From Isoetes taiwanensis (Eukaryota > Streptophyta > Lycopodiopsida > Isoetales > Isoetaceae), in the NCBI GenBank assembly GCA_021234155.1, contig JAJEKV010000023.1, positions 4,425,638-4,489,637 of the forward strand: a stretch of 64,000 nt of DNA, read 5' to 3'. The notes under the pieces are model-generated. The model did no database searches and was not told where the DNA came from. It was given only the letters and a program-made list of their open reading frames with translations. Within the stretch, counting starts at the first letter, position 1, and every line of letters starts with the position of its first letter. The position numbers were made by a program, and so were the translations under genes. Of this stretch, positions 1 to 11,641 are shown piece by piece.

Positions 1-1760
1 GGGATATTTTGGTGTCTGTGGATGCATTTCTGAAACAATGTCTGTTGTGTCCTTCTAAATGTAGTGGAAGACATTTTACAGGGAGATGCTTTTCTGTCAT
101 GTGGTAGGACATGATTCTCCATGTGGCCTCCATGGATGATAGATCTCGTGCATTTCATTCTTTGTGTGATTTTGGTTACTGCTGGTTGTTGGGGCAAATT
201 GTTCTGGAATATTTATGGCCCGCATTTGTTTTGCAGGGTCAATGTTCAAGCGAGTCATATCTAAGCCTCTGTATATGTAGCCATAAAGGTATGCAAATAT
301 ATGTACGGTCGATGCAACGTCCACATAAACATGGCAATCCATTTCCCTCAATAGAAATGGGATGTATGGAACAACATTGACATCTGTCTCCGTTCGTCGT
401 CTATATCCCTTTTCATCAATATATGTTGTTGGGTTCAATGGTTTTGGGTATTTGTAGTAGCACACGTTGTTTTCTTTGAGGCAACATTTTGTGTGTCTAT
501 GAATCATGTACTTCTCGACTTGTGTTCTCAGTGTGGATTCTTCTGGTAGCTCTGCAGAGATTAGATTATCGATCATGTCTATCGGGATCTCATGCTCTAT
601 CTTCACGACGATGTGTCCATGTGGTAATCCACGCTTCTAGAATTCGATCACATGCATCATGTATAATATGAGACCAAGGTACTTTCGAATACTTTTCTTT
701 GCATGTTGGACTCTTTCATGGCATGCTCGAACAACGACTATAGAGTTATCAGATGCATTCTGGCCGGGATGCAATTTATATTTTATCTCTGGCCATGCCG
801 GATTTGTTGTGATAGTTATGAAAAAGCTTGGTCTGCCTTTGACCCTTGCGAGTGCAAGGGCATCTGCTACTTGGACAGCACACCATCGTCGAGAACCTAG
901 GAAGGATGCTGGTAGGGTTTTATAATGCACATCGAGATCTTCGTCGTCATTGAAGTCATCTTCATGCTACATTAGGTTCCATCAATAGCCTTCAGTTACA
1001 ATATAATTGAGATGCTCTTCCTCTACTCTAGAGCACATATCAACGAGGTACTCATTACACAGTCTGCCTAGTTGTGAAAAGCGAGATTCATGAAGCAGTC
1101 TAGTTCGATACCAATCTATTTGGGACATCTTTTGGTTGTTATACGGATGCCATCCCGGTGTTCCATGTGGAAAAAATAATGGGTATTGAAGCAGTTCGTA
1201 TGTAGGGTCAAGGATACTTAGAAATACTGGGTTATGGTCATGCCGCATCCAAACCCTCACGTTCTAGGTTTTATAGTAACACTATTATTAGCATGCACAA
1301 TAGCAGTTATTTCATCCGATGTGGAAGGGTCTGCAAAGGTAAATTTTATGGGTGCAGGATGTAATTGCTTTACATGTCGGCAGCAATGGTATATCTCATC
1401 GAGCTATCGTATATATACCAATGAAGAGTGCTCGTGGGTGTGCCTGCAGATAGGAGTCGGTGATATGTGCGACCCATGATTGCAATAGATGATGGCATTT
1501 TCAGATCTATAAAGTCACCTTTCACGCCGAGGGCAATAAAACAGAATAAGTTGTTTACAATGCGTGAACTATCAGAAAATTTATTTGTTAAGTATAGTTC
1601 TTCTAGGGTTTGAGGTAAAAGTTCAAGGGATGTGAGTAAACGACGACTATTATTGCAGCAAAATGATATGTTCGGACTCCAATAAGTCAATTTGACATAT
1701 GGAACATTTTTTCACCACTTGAGGGGTTCGTGTCCTGCAGGTTTCATGTCTTGTTGCATC
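1..1760 (-). pseudogene. Helitron Rep (RepHel N-terminal and HUH region), degenerate, runs off the left edge
   Basis: Pieces in three frames align in order with a plant Helitron protein. An N-terminal segment starts with a Cys-x2-Cys pair and continues into FCC and IAIMGRTYHRL-like stretches (about 1,760-1,370). Next come YPLFFPHGTPGW and the RLCNEYLVD segment (1,260-982), then FFITITTNPAWPEI (930-637), then the replication-initiator HUH motif GLPHGHIVV (about 607-630), and finally VVPYIPFLL and YGYIYRGLD (to about 97). The two histidines of HUH are present. A TAG at 637-639 replaces the glutamine usual in the EFQKRGLPH context, and there are several frameshifts, so this copy cannot encode Rep. 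The family nicks DNA and drives rolling-circle transposition; its helicase half would lie left of the window. The extreme N-terminus is missing where it abuts a CACTA transposase. Confidence 0.85.
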
Positions 1761-1779
1761 ATAGCAATTTGTTTTTGCC

Positions 1780-4032
1780 AATGTCGACTTGCGAACTGGT
1801 CCAAGAAGCCAGATTTCTTCTGGTAGATAAACCAACAAGTGTACTTGAAGGTCAAAAAAACTTGTAGGAAGCTCTTTCTCCATCATGCACAGAAGCTCAA
1901 CTATCTCAACCTCCATTCTTGAAATGTCATCTAAGCTAATCTCTTTCATTGAGACCCATCCATGCCCAAAATTGGTAGTTGTTAACAACAAAATTGAAAA
2001 CAAACCACTAACAAAGTTTTTTAACCATACCTTGCAAACTTTCCAAGTCGATATATAATGTCATGTATGTTACCCGTAAGACAATTCTCAATTGCACGTG
2101 TGCTACAATGCAGCAAACACACATATTGAAGAAATACCCAACAAGACAATTAATACAAAATTAATACTTGTATGAATTTCTGCCAATCATGGGACTTTAA
2201 CCCACTAAGATCACCATCTTTTGTGAAGGCTTTACGTAGTGACGCACCGTAGCCGGTAGGAGTGCGCATTTTAAAAATAATATTAGTCACTTGCAACTCC
2301 TCTGATTCACTTAGAACCGACGGTATCTTGGGTAACATAATGGCTTTGCCCTCCTCTTCAATAGGCCGGTACGCATTATGTTACAATCTTGTAATGTCTT
2401 CTAGCACTTAATTTCTCCCAATCCCCTGTCAAATGTCTCCAGAGTGATTGTCCAACATTTTTGAAGACATGCATAGGATCGAGTAGGTGCACAAGTTTTA
2501 GTTCTGGCCAATACTCAAGGCGATAAAATATGGATAAACATTTCATGCCTGGTGGTGGTATAATGTCATCATCATTCGAAGCACCTTGTGATTCACACGC
2601 CATAGTCCATGTTTCTAACCAATCCTTGGGTGTCCTACGTGTCGGTCGCTTACTCACATAGGGTGGTTGCATGGTAGGTACTTTTTGTGTCCACGATATA
2701 TTTGCTTGTTAAGGTGCTTAGAGCGATAACAATTCAAATAAGTTCCACATGATGGGCAACCATTCATTCCACTTGTTTGCAAACCTATATGTAGATAATG
2801 AGTTAGCATCTAATAAAAAGAGCATTGATATTTAAAATAGACATACTAGAAGCAACACTAAAACCAGGATAATCATGTATCGTGAAGCAACATATCGCAT
2901 GTAATGTGAACTGATGTGGCATCCTTACAATGTCGTACATTTGAATGTCTTGCCATAATATCTCTAACTCTTCTATGAGTGGTTCAGTGTACACATCCAT
3001 GTTCTTACTTAATGCTTACCTCATAATAGTATGAAATAAATAAAGCTTGTGAAAATGACATATTGAAATGTAATAAGGACAGACCTGGAACAACAAGTGT
3101 CAACATCAAATGTCCATCTTTAGTTGCCATCCATGGTGGAATATTGTAGTTGACCACAACTATGGGCACACACACTCTGTTTTGATGACAACGTTCCAAA
3201 AGGGAAAATTCCATCCATTCCAATTGCAAGGCGTAAATTGCGTGGTTCATCCTTGAATACCCTTTTTTATCTTCTATATGTTTCATAGCTTCTCTATCCG
3301 CTAGAATTCTTAGAATTCCATCCTTACTTCGATGTGTCACATGGAAATCCATTAATGCAGACAAAGATGGAGAACGAAACATGCATTGTAGACGTGGAAT
3401 AATGGGCATGTGCTGCAAAACTTTTCTAGGAACATTTTTCTTCTTTATATCCATCTTATAGCGTGGCTCCTTGCATTTTGGACTCTCATGCAATGTTGCA
3501 TATGCATTCCGGTACAATACACAATCGTTTGGGCAGGCATGAATGCAATTATATTCCAACCCTAATGCACGCAAAATTTCTCTTGCTCCTCTCCTTGTTT
3601 CTGGAATACAATGACCACTTGGTAGTATCTTACTTAGCAAGCTACAAAATAAAATGCAATCATCACCTACAAGTGATGAATGAATTCATAAGAAAATAAC
3701 TCATTCAAACAAATAACATACTTAAATAGCTCAGTACTATTACTACTCCATGCAAATTTGTGATAAAAATTTAGGATTAGCAAGCGTGTTGCAATACGTG
3801 ACATCCTAGCCCCAGGATATAGTGGTTTGCCTGCCTCATCTTTTAGAATACTTGCATCTTCTTTATTACCTTCATCGTTGGCCTCCTGATTGGCATCATC
3901 ATTATCTCCATCTATAATAGGATAATAATTGTCAATGGCTTCAATTAAACCGGTCTCTGGGAGCTCATTTCTTGTTGCAGATGTTGGTTCAGAGCTTGAT
4001 GTAGACTCTTCAGTAGACTGCAATATTGCCAC
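1780..4032 (-). pseudogene. CACTA/EnSpm (TNP2-type) transposase, near-complete but broken, with introns
   Basis: The order of motifs is that of plant TNP2-like transposases. The N-terminal part has KPLYPGARMS. After an 81-nt GT-AG intron (3,642-3,722) comes LLSKILPSGHCIPET, then GLEYNCIHACPNDCVLYR, VPRKVLQHMPIIPRL, VVVNYNIPPWM, DVYTEPLIEELEILW, GMNGCPSCGTYL and KKYLP. These are followed by LLDPMHVFKNV, GDLSGLKSHDWQ, and a DUF4218-like segment (ELLCMMEKELPTSFFDL, HLLVYLPEE, about 1,800-1,920). Further introns are likely near 3,085-3,000 and 2,850-2,785. The protein excises and reinserts CACTA elements in the nucleus. Small frameshifts and missing splice connections suggest it is inactive. After the DUF4218 segment the C-terminus is lost and Helitron sequence begins. 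No pair of CACTA termini bounding this copy was seen. Confidence 0.85.
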
Positions 4033-4398
4033 ATTAGTGCAACATTTATTAAACTAGCAAAACTTGTTATATTGATATCAATATTCTAAAAGGGAATAAT
4101 CATCATGCAAAACATTATGCAATTACAAAGAGTGCAATTTTGTCCTCCCTAGTTTTGCCTCCCCCCCCCCCCCCCTCCAAAAACCCCCAGAAAAAAAAAG
4201 GGAAAAAAGGAAAAAAAGAAAAACCTTCCTCGGGCCTACAAAATGTGGAAATCCAAAAAGAATATTTCCAACAACCAATTATCATATGGTTAATGGAGCA
4301 ATTGCACTAGACACGGGAAATAGTAGTTGGCAGGCATATAAAGGTAATAGAAAATAAAACAAATTTTTTTAGTTAATCATAAATCTAATTTCTAATAA
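4033..4398. other. Spacer between the two minus-strand genes, with C15 and A/G-rich tracts
   Basis: No coding segment is visible. The notable content is a run of 15 C (4,161-4,175) followed at once by short C and A runs and then an A/G-rich strand (about 4,190-4,230). The minus strand therefore presents a long G run. The spacer probably serves as 3' region of the SET-like gene and 5' region of the transposase gene. Confidence 0.5.
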
Positions 4399-5922
4399 TC
4401 ACAAAGTTTTTTCTTCACATGGCTTTCTTTTTGGCCTCCCTAGTGGAACAACGAGGGCACCCCCGTTTAGCTCCCTACGTCTTTGAGTTGGCATGGGTCG
4501 TTGAAAACTATAGCTAATAAAAATCTCATCCCCCGGTTTCAAATGTTTAATAGCGCAAATGCGCACATAAAATCTAGAATGGCCATCCATGTGACTGAAA
4601 TCATGAACATCAGTCTCCTCAAAAATAGCATTAGACAACTCTAGATGACCATGTGAACTGTTCATTGCACACTAGGACGCCCATCTATGTAAATCCTGTC
4701 AGATGGTGCCACATCTTCTCCATCTTCCTTCCTTTTTGCCAATTGGCACCAATTCTTTGCTAGACCATAGGTCGACATGCTAAGCATGAATGATGCTAAT
4801 CTTAACCAAACACCCCAACTATATTCGGGCCCTCTATATGCCATTAGAGTCGTCGGATTTTCAAGATTTCCACACACATTTCTAAAATATTTAAACCCCT
4901 TCCTGCCTCCAGAATTTTTTGGATTGCGCAATCATATATCGACGTCCCCAATAAATAAATTCTTCCAACATAGGTGGGAGTTGTCCTTCCCAAGAACCAA
5001 ATATTTTACGATTGAATGGAACAATTGCATTCCTAATACTATCTGGCATATGAGCATGGTAATCCTCATCAGTCTCGTTGACATGTGCAAGAGAATATTC
5101 ATTTGTGCTAAACCAAGCCTTGATTGAAAGTGCTGCAGATGCTTCCCTTGTCCGTCCTCGTACTTGTGGAGTCTCTACTACCATTCTTTCTCTAAGGAGG
5201 TACTCTGTTCACGACATTTACGAAGCCAAACTCTAAGTGGTGTAGATGAGGATGTGGAAGGAGATACGATTCGATGTCCATGTGCAATTGGTGTGTTCTT
5301 GTGAAACCCCATCATGTACTGCAAAACTATATAAATTCTAACATGGCCAATAATTTGATTATAAAGAAAAGTGTTTGATACCTCATCGGCTTTTTTCCGC
5401 ATCCGTCGTTCAGAATAATCAGGGGCCGATGCATCTAAACACCATCCACACCTTATTTTATGATCTTCTCTAATACTGCACTCCAATTTTTTCGAACCCC
5501 GCCACATGAGACACCAACAAGGCCATTTGGCCTGATATAATCTTTGGATGGGGTCGAATCTTATATTCTCCGATCGTGCACCTCTACTTGTATGTGAAGA
5601 GGAAGAGTCCATACTGCATTTAATTAATACATGCATGATGAAGATGTTTTATGGAAAAAATATAACAAAATCAAGCTAACCGTTGTTTTGGACGAGTAAG
5701 ATATATTCTTTTCTTTCTTGAAGGCCCTGCACTCGATTCAGTTGACTCACTTGATGATGCAACACTTGCATTTCCACTTGATGAACTCGATTCACTTGAC
5801 TCACTTGATGATGTAACATTTGTGTTTCCACTTGATGAAAAGGCCATCTTCATAACTGTAAAAAAGTTAGTTTTACATTCTCGAATAGGGCTCGCATGAA
5901 AATAGACAAAAGCTCCCGACAA
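4399..5922 (-). pseudogene. Split gene with SET-domain-like C-terminus, beside the CACTA transposase
   Basis: Four coding-like blocks follow one another. Block 1 (5,922-5,671) is Ser-rich with an imperfect internal duplication (SSSGN..VTSSSES). Block 2 (5,606-about 5,388) contains spaced Cys residues (CWC, CSIRE, CGWC) and ends at a good GT donor. After an acceptor near 5,320 comes YMMGFHKNTPIAHGHR. Block 3 (5,184-4,931) follows after a frameshift. Block 4 (4,931-4,399) reads LMAYRGPEY, RIYIDGRPS, then across a one-base shift at 4,662-4,670 CAMNSSHG, SNAIFEE, and RICAIKHLKPGDEIFISYSF. IDG, N-S, and A-I-K-x-L-K-P-G-D-E-I-x-x-S-Y match the second half of SET domains, which methylate protein lysines. 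The first half is poorly conserved. It could be a captured gene or a second transposon gene; the function is inferred only from the motif pattern. Confidence 0.5.
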
Positions 5923-6100
5923 AAAGAGAACTTCCTTATCAAAACGAGATCAAGATTGAAGGTTGAAGGATGACAAAAAAAGGGACAAGATCAGGGAAGG
6001 CCATGTCACCACATGGAAAGAGACGCCAAATTGGAAAACCAAGCAGGGAGAAGCCCCTCCCCTGCCTGGTATCAAAGAAAGATAGTCAAGGGAACTGCCT

Positions 6101-6796
6101 AGGCTTTTCATTCATCTCAATAGTTTTTCTGCAATGGTATAATGTGTAAGCTGCACATCGCAAGCTACCCAAAAAATGAAAAACATAGGGAATATCCAGT
6201 TATAACACCTGGACCTCAAATAAAATTGTGTGCTACAGATGTTGGCTAGTGTACCTATCGAGAGCTTATCGCCGGGATTAAAAAACCCTGTCCTTTCGGG
6301 TTTTCGAGGAAAACCCCTAGCGATAAAATCTCGGCAAGGGGCTTGGACAACGCAAGGCTGCTAAACGTTCCTCCCAAAAAAACCCATGCTCCACAGAGAA
6401 TACCGACATTGCGCACCACCTCTGGACCTGCACATCACCAACAAAAAAACAAATAGAGAAAAAACCTCGAAAAGCGAGGGGCTGATCACGCGTGCCACGC
6501 GACAAAAAACAATATTTACACCTCAAAAGAGCGAGGGGCTAGTCATGCGTACCACGGGACAAAAAAAAAGCAACATTTACAATAATATGTACATTAAGGG
6601 AGGGCGGGTGGGAGTCAAGGGAACTGCTGAGAGAGGAGAAAATGCCAATGAGAAGTCAATGAAGAACCTGCAAGAAATAGCGATCCCCAAACGAACTAGA
6701 GCCCCAGAAAATGCATGCAATGCATGCATGCATGGGAGAATGCATGCTCGCCTCTTCGAGAATACCGATCCGATGGCTCGGATCGATGGCATTAGA
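6101..6796. repeat. Dispersed 0.7-kb repeat, copy 1
   Basis: Most of this stretch recurs in the same orientation at 25,169-25,819, with scattered substitutions and small indels. Shared landmarks are the AGGCTTTTCATTCATCTCA start, the palindromic CTACCC/GGGTAG-like segment, ATCGCCGGGATTAAAAAACC, TCTCGGCAAGGGGCTTGG, a CACGCGTGCCACGCGACA block and a run of ATGCATGC near the end. No long ORF or terminal inverted repeat is evident. It could be a solo LTR or a non-autonomous element; its class is unknown to me. Confidence 0.75.
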
Positions 6797-7675
6797 TGGA
6801 AAGGGTAAGAACTTGCTATGTTAAGCCTATATAATTACTAGTCCAAAATCTCCTATTTGGTCCTCTCATATTGCATTGGGCAAACCCAAAACGATGCTAA
6901 TGACATTATGTTCCTACTTCATAATTTTCTCACTTTATCCTTGCTATATAATTAGTAGTCCAAAATCAACTAGTAACAAAACAATATGACGAAATGTTCA
7001 TTACCATTTTGTCAAAATATACATGAATTTGACCGTTCCCATTCCCGCCTAATCAATGTCAACTACTAAAAATCAAGAAAAAAATAATGCGTCCCACCTT
7101 GAGATCCAAAGGCCTCCTCCTCCTCATTGATGCGTTGCCAAATGACCAAATGAGAAGAACCTGATAGAAGCAGTTGCTGCTAGAAGAGAAGAACGGTGGA
7201 GGAGTAGGTGTCAAACATCGATTGTAGTATTTTTTTGGCAACTTTTTGCTAAAACCAATAACTAATCGGCATTATATTTTCTGTTGTTCAAGAAGATCAC
7301 AATACATGGGAGCCATTTCAAGGAGATCACAACACAGAGGAGCCATTCACATGAACCAGAGCACAACACGGATCAGGTAAGCTCATTTCTGGGAGTCTGA
7401 TTATCAGGGATGTCTAGTTTTGCATTTGTTTGGCACATCGCTTGTTGTTTTTCAAAAATAAAGTTTTCTAACTCCATCCTACCATTCCTGAAATTGAAGA
7501 CAGTTTTTTTAAATGGCCTAGGCATTATTTGCACTATTATTTGTCTTCTGAAGCATTAACAATGGGAGTTCAATGAGTGAGATGGATTCTTTTCTTAAAA
7601 TTTGGGTAAGCAACATGTTCCTTCCTTGTCTTGTGGATAAGCCTGGATAAGCCCATCACATAAGACACCTTATAG
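6797..7675. other. Gene-free AT-rich stretch with short direct repeats
   Basis: No coding segment is supported. A ~28-bp motif (TATATAATTA, then AGTCCAAAATC) occurs near 6,828 and again near 6,945. A ~30-bp unit (AGATCACAA, then GGAGCCATT) is tandemly repeated around 7,290-7,350. Confidence 0.4.
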
Positions 7676-7839
7676 ATGAATCAAAATAAGGTCATCCTTT
7701 ATCTGCAACCAATGGAACCTAGCTGTTACACCCTTATAGCTTTGTTAAAGGCATGTGTAAGATTGAAAGATATTGAAGGAGAACCTTGGCAAAAACCTTG
7801 GCAGAAACATTTCTGTTCAAAACTGAACTTGGCAAAAAA
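7676..7839 (+). pseudogene. Pentatricopeptide-repeat (PLS type) fragment, cut by the copia insertion
   Basis: The frame contains EPSCYTLIALLKACVRLKDI, which fits the L-type PPR motif of organellar RNA-editing/processing proteins (consensus ..P..YTF.SLLKAC..L.DLE.G). It then continues as KHFCSKLNLAKN up to the left LTR. Only one to one and a half repeats are present, upstream repeats are not visible, and no start or C-terminal editing domain is seen. Across the retrotransposon, the frame would resume at 21,067 and stop shortly after, so this was a relic before or at insertion. PPR proteins act in plastids and mitochondria. Confidence 0.45.
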
Positions 7840-8572
7840 TGTTGATTTTAATATGTATGTGCTAACTTACTTTTCTCCAATTTTATGCTTAAAGCTTAAT
7901 GCATTCAACAAATGCAAAACAACCTTAAGGCTATCAATGGTTTATGCAAAGAAAAATTTCATATGATCAACTTGTATTTCAAATCCAAACACTTCAATAA
8001 TACAAGTAATAAGTCTCTTCAACAACTATATTTTCTAACTCGTCATTAAACCATTGACGAAAAATACTGTAGCTCGGGGATTGACCAAATCCCTGTAGCT
8101 CATTTGACCGGAGTTCTTAAGGCATACACACAAGCAGATCCGTCGTTACTTATATGCATACCACCGTTTATGCTCCTGTATATGCTAAAAACAGCCAATC
8201 CGACGGTTATGGAGGTGGATAAGCTTGCCTCCCGATCTTCAAGTATATCCTACAGTCAGAGTTGAGAAATTTCGGCATCCGACGAATTATCCCACATGCC
8301 TAGCTTAAAAATAAAGCACCTCAACCATTGAACTTTAATTTTTCCTTTCTCCATATGAAATAACCTTGTAACAATGCCTCCATGTCTATATTCGATCTGC
8401 CACTAATTTTACACCCTAATCCTTCATGTCACCTGTTTGGCTGGATCATACAACTACAGGGGAGCCAAATTGTGGTCCCTAATCCCCTGATACTTTAATA
8501 TTCCCTGTTATCTAGTTCAACTTAGGTTTTAATGATAACAAACCTAATATCACATGATTACTAATTCCATCA
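7840..8572 (-). repeat. 3' LTR of the copia element
   Basis: This is a direct copy of the LTR at 20,328-21,061, with a few substitutions (for example ATGTATGTGC versus ATATATGTGC near the edge) and a one-base length difference. Being on the minus strand, it is the downstream LTR. Confidence 0.95.
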
Positions 8573-9628
8573 TTCCCTCTTCATGTGATATTCCCTGTCA
8601 TCACATTGTAATAACTTCCTTAATTCCTGGAATCTGGAAAATGGTAGTGCCTTCGTAAGAATATCTGCTCTTTGATCAGCCGTACTAATATAGGTCAAAT
8701 GCACTTGATTTTTCTTAACCATATCTCTGATGAAATGAACTTCCATCTCAATGTGCTTTGATCTTTCATGCAAAATTGGATTTTTTGTCATGGCAATACA
8801 ACTAGTATTATCACAATAAATGATTGTTGGTCCTTTTTGAGCAAATCCAAATTCTGCCATAAGTCTTCTCTCCCAAATTAGTTCTTTTGTCAACAGGGCT
8901 GCTGAGTTGTACTCAGCTTCAGCACTAGATAATGCAATGCTGCCTTGCTTCTTGCACTTCCAAGCAACTGGGGCTCCACCTAATAGAATAACATATCATG
9001 GAGTTGACTTTCGTTTGTCTAAATCCCCTCCCCAATCAGCATCACAATAAGCCTGCAATTGCAAATTGGTTTCATTAAATACTATACCAAAATGCATTGT
9101 ACCTTTCAAGTATTTGAGAATCCTTTTTGCTGCATTCCAGTGTCCTTTACCAGCCTTGTTATTGTACCTACTGAGAATATTAACTGCAAATGCAATGTCA
9201 GGCCTAGTGCAATTTGCTACATAGGACAAACAACCAATCAAACTCCTGTAAGGTATTTTCTCCATTTGTTTACGTTCAGTTTCAGTCTTTGGACTCATAT
9301 CTGCAGAGATTCTATGACCAGGGACCATAGGAGTATATGCCATATTACAATCTTCCATATGAAATTTCTTCAACATATTTTGAATATGCCCTTGTTGACT
9401 CAAAGCTAATATCTTGTGATTTCTGTCCCTGTAAACATCTATGCCCAGAAACCTCTTTAATTCTCCAAGATCACCCATTTGGAATCGTTTCTTTAAGATG
9501 TCTTTGCAATGATTTAGTACTTGGGTTCCCTTTGATACCATAATATTGTCATCAACATATAAAGCAATAATGCACCAGTCATTTCCCATTTTGAACCTAT
9601 AGATTACCATCATAATTGAGCTTCTCAA
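8570..9628 (-). pseudogene. Copia pol, C-terminal RT and RNase H
   Basis: The frame starts inside RT with the catalytic ALYVDDNIMV (YVDD, codons at about 9,548-9,559), LGIDVYRD, YRSLIGCLSYVANCTRPDIA and LKGTMHFGI. RNase H follows with YCDADWGGD, GSIALSSAEAEYNSAALLTK, IIYCDNTSCIAMTKNP and RSKHIEMEVHFIRD. One TGA at 8,996-8,998 replaces the glycine expected in KSTPG-Y and is the only stop in this part. It would make DNA from the retrotransposon RNA and remove the RNA strand in the cytoplasmic particle. It connects by a frameshift at about 9,600 to the upstream part of RT. Confidence 0.9.
8573..8582 (-). other. Polypurine tract of the copia element
   Basis: The minus strand reads GAAGAGGGAA directly before the 3' LTR. 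This is the position and composition expected for the plus-strand primer of reverse transcription. Confidence 0.8.
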
Positions 9629-11624
9629 AACCTTGTTCTAAAAGATATCCATCCATACATTTATACCATTCCCTAGGAGATTGTTTAAGACCATAGACTG
9701 CTCTATTCAACTTCCAGATTTTTCCTTTTTCTTCTTCAAATCCAGGTGCAGGTCTTAAATAAATTTCTTCCTCTAATTTAGCATTCAAGAATACTGTACT
9801 TACATCCATATGATGGATTTCAAGGTCACAAGCATTAGCAATGGCTAATAACATTCTCAAACTATTTATTTTTACCAATGGAGAGAATGTTTCATCAAAA
9901 TCTTCCCCTTTTTTCTGTGTAAAGCCCTGTGCAACAAGTCTGGCTTTAAATTTCTTTGTATTTTTGTCTACTCCTGGTTTTATTCGATAGATCCACTTGC
10001 TTCCAACTATATTCTTATCAGAAGAAATATCCACCACTGTATAAGTGTTTGTTCTTTTGAATGCTCTCATTTCTTCTTCCATAGCACATTTCCAGTTCTT
10101 TCCATTCGTATCTTGAACTGCCTCCATATAATTTTGTGAAATCTTGTCTGTTTCAAGTATCAAAATGTCGAATACAGTATTAATTTCTCCTACCTGAGAT
10201 CTAAGTCTTTTACTTTTTCCAAATTCAGTTCTACCATGAGACTCTAGATTATGTTTGGCTTCTTCTGCCAACATTTGAGCTTCTGTTCGTTTGGGTTTTC
10301 TTTTTGGTCTATCTATTTTACCAAATTCTGTCTCTTGGTGTTCAATCTCATGCTCAGCACCTGATTCCACTTCTGGCTCAACAACATTACTTGGAATCAT
10401 TTCTGACTCATTATCAGAGTCACTCAAATCTGCCTGCTCTAATCCTTGAGTTTTTTCTTCTTCACTTATTGACTGATTTGCTTCTTCAATACTATCTTTC
10501 TTTTCATTTTCACATGGATCTTCTGCATTTATCTTGGGAATTTTCCTATAAAATTCATTTTCATTGAAGACCACATCTCTACTCACTATAATTTTTCTTC
10601 TTGCAGGGTCATATAATCTGAATGCTTTTGAGTTCGAATCATACCCTACAAGATATGATATGTATGCCCTATCATCCAATTTTTTTCTTAATTCTTCAGG
10701 AACATGTACAAAGCATAAACACTCATATGCTTTTAATTTATCATAAGAAGGTGACTTACCAGACCAAAGCATTTCAGGAATTGCACCTTTAATACTTGAG
10801 GAAGGTAACAAGTTTTCAATGTAGACAGCTGTCTTCACAGCTTCATCCCACAAGAAATTTGGTAAACCAGAATACTTCAACATGGATCTCACAGCATCAA
10901 GCAAGGTCCTATTTGTCCTTTCAGCTACTCCATTTTGTTGTGGTGAATATCTGCATGTCAATTGCCTCTTGATTCCCCTGTTTGCACAAAAAGCCTTAAA
11001 TTCATCAGAGATATATTCACCTCCTCGGTCTGACCTTATACACTTTATCTTCCTTCCAGTTTCTAGCTCAGTTTCAGCAGTAAATAACTTCAAAGCATCA
11101 CTAGCTTGGTCTTTTGTTTTCAAAATATAACACTTGGTTTTTCTGCTGAAATCACCAATAATGCTCATAAAATATTTATGCCCACTCAAACTAGTAACAT
11201 TTATAGGACCACATAAGTCTGTGTGTACCAAATCCAAAATCCCCTTTGCTCTTTTGTGTGACCTTTTAAATGGCAATCTTGATTGCTTTCCAAGTTGGCA
11301 GCCCCCACATAAAAACCTTTCTTTTTGTACCTTGGCAGATATCAATCCCTTTTCCCCAAGGCTTTTAATTATTGCAGCATTTACATGACATAATCTGTTA
11401 TGCCATATTTTCACATCTGAATATTCCACAAGATTAATTTCATGAAGATGCTCAATATTAAATCCAAATAGATTACCAACTCTTTTGCCAATAAACTTTA
11501 ATTCACCATTAAGGAACACTTTACATTGGATCTGTTCAAACAGTACTTTATATCCCAAATCCACCAGCTGGCATACGGATATGAGATTTCTAACACGACT
11601 AGGCACACACAAAACATCTCTCAA
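9597..11624 (-). pseudogene. Copia pol: GAG-pre-integrase, integrase and N-terminal RT
   Basis: Read from 11,624, the 675-residue frame starts in the GAG-pre-integrase region. KIWHNRLCHVN and FLCGGCQLGK form the HHCC zinc site. The integrase catalytic core follows: DLVHTDLCGP (first Asp), RSDRGGEYISDEF (second Asp), and QQNGVAERTN (Glu). After an acidic linker the RT begins with KWIYRIKPG, FKARLVAQGF, HHMDVSTVFLNAKL and AVYGLKQSPREWYK. It ends in a frameshift at 9,597 that separates it from YVDD. Catalytic residues seen here are all intact. It would normally be made as one Gag-Pol polyprotein and cut by protease. Confidence 0.95.
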
Positions 11625-11641
11625 TTTTACAATTTTGCCAT

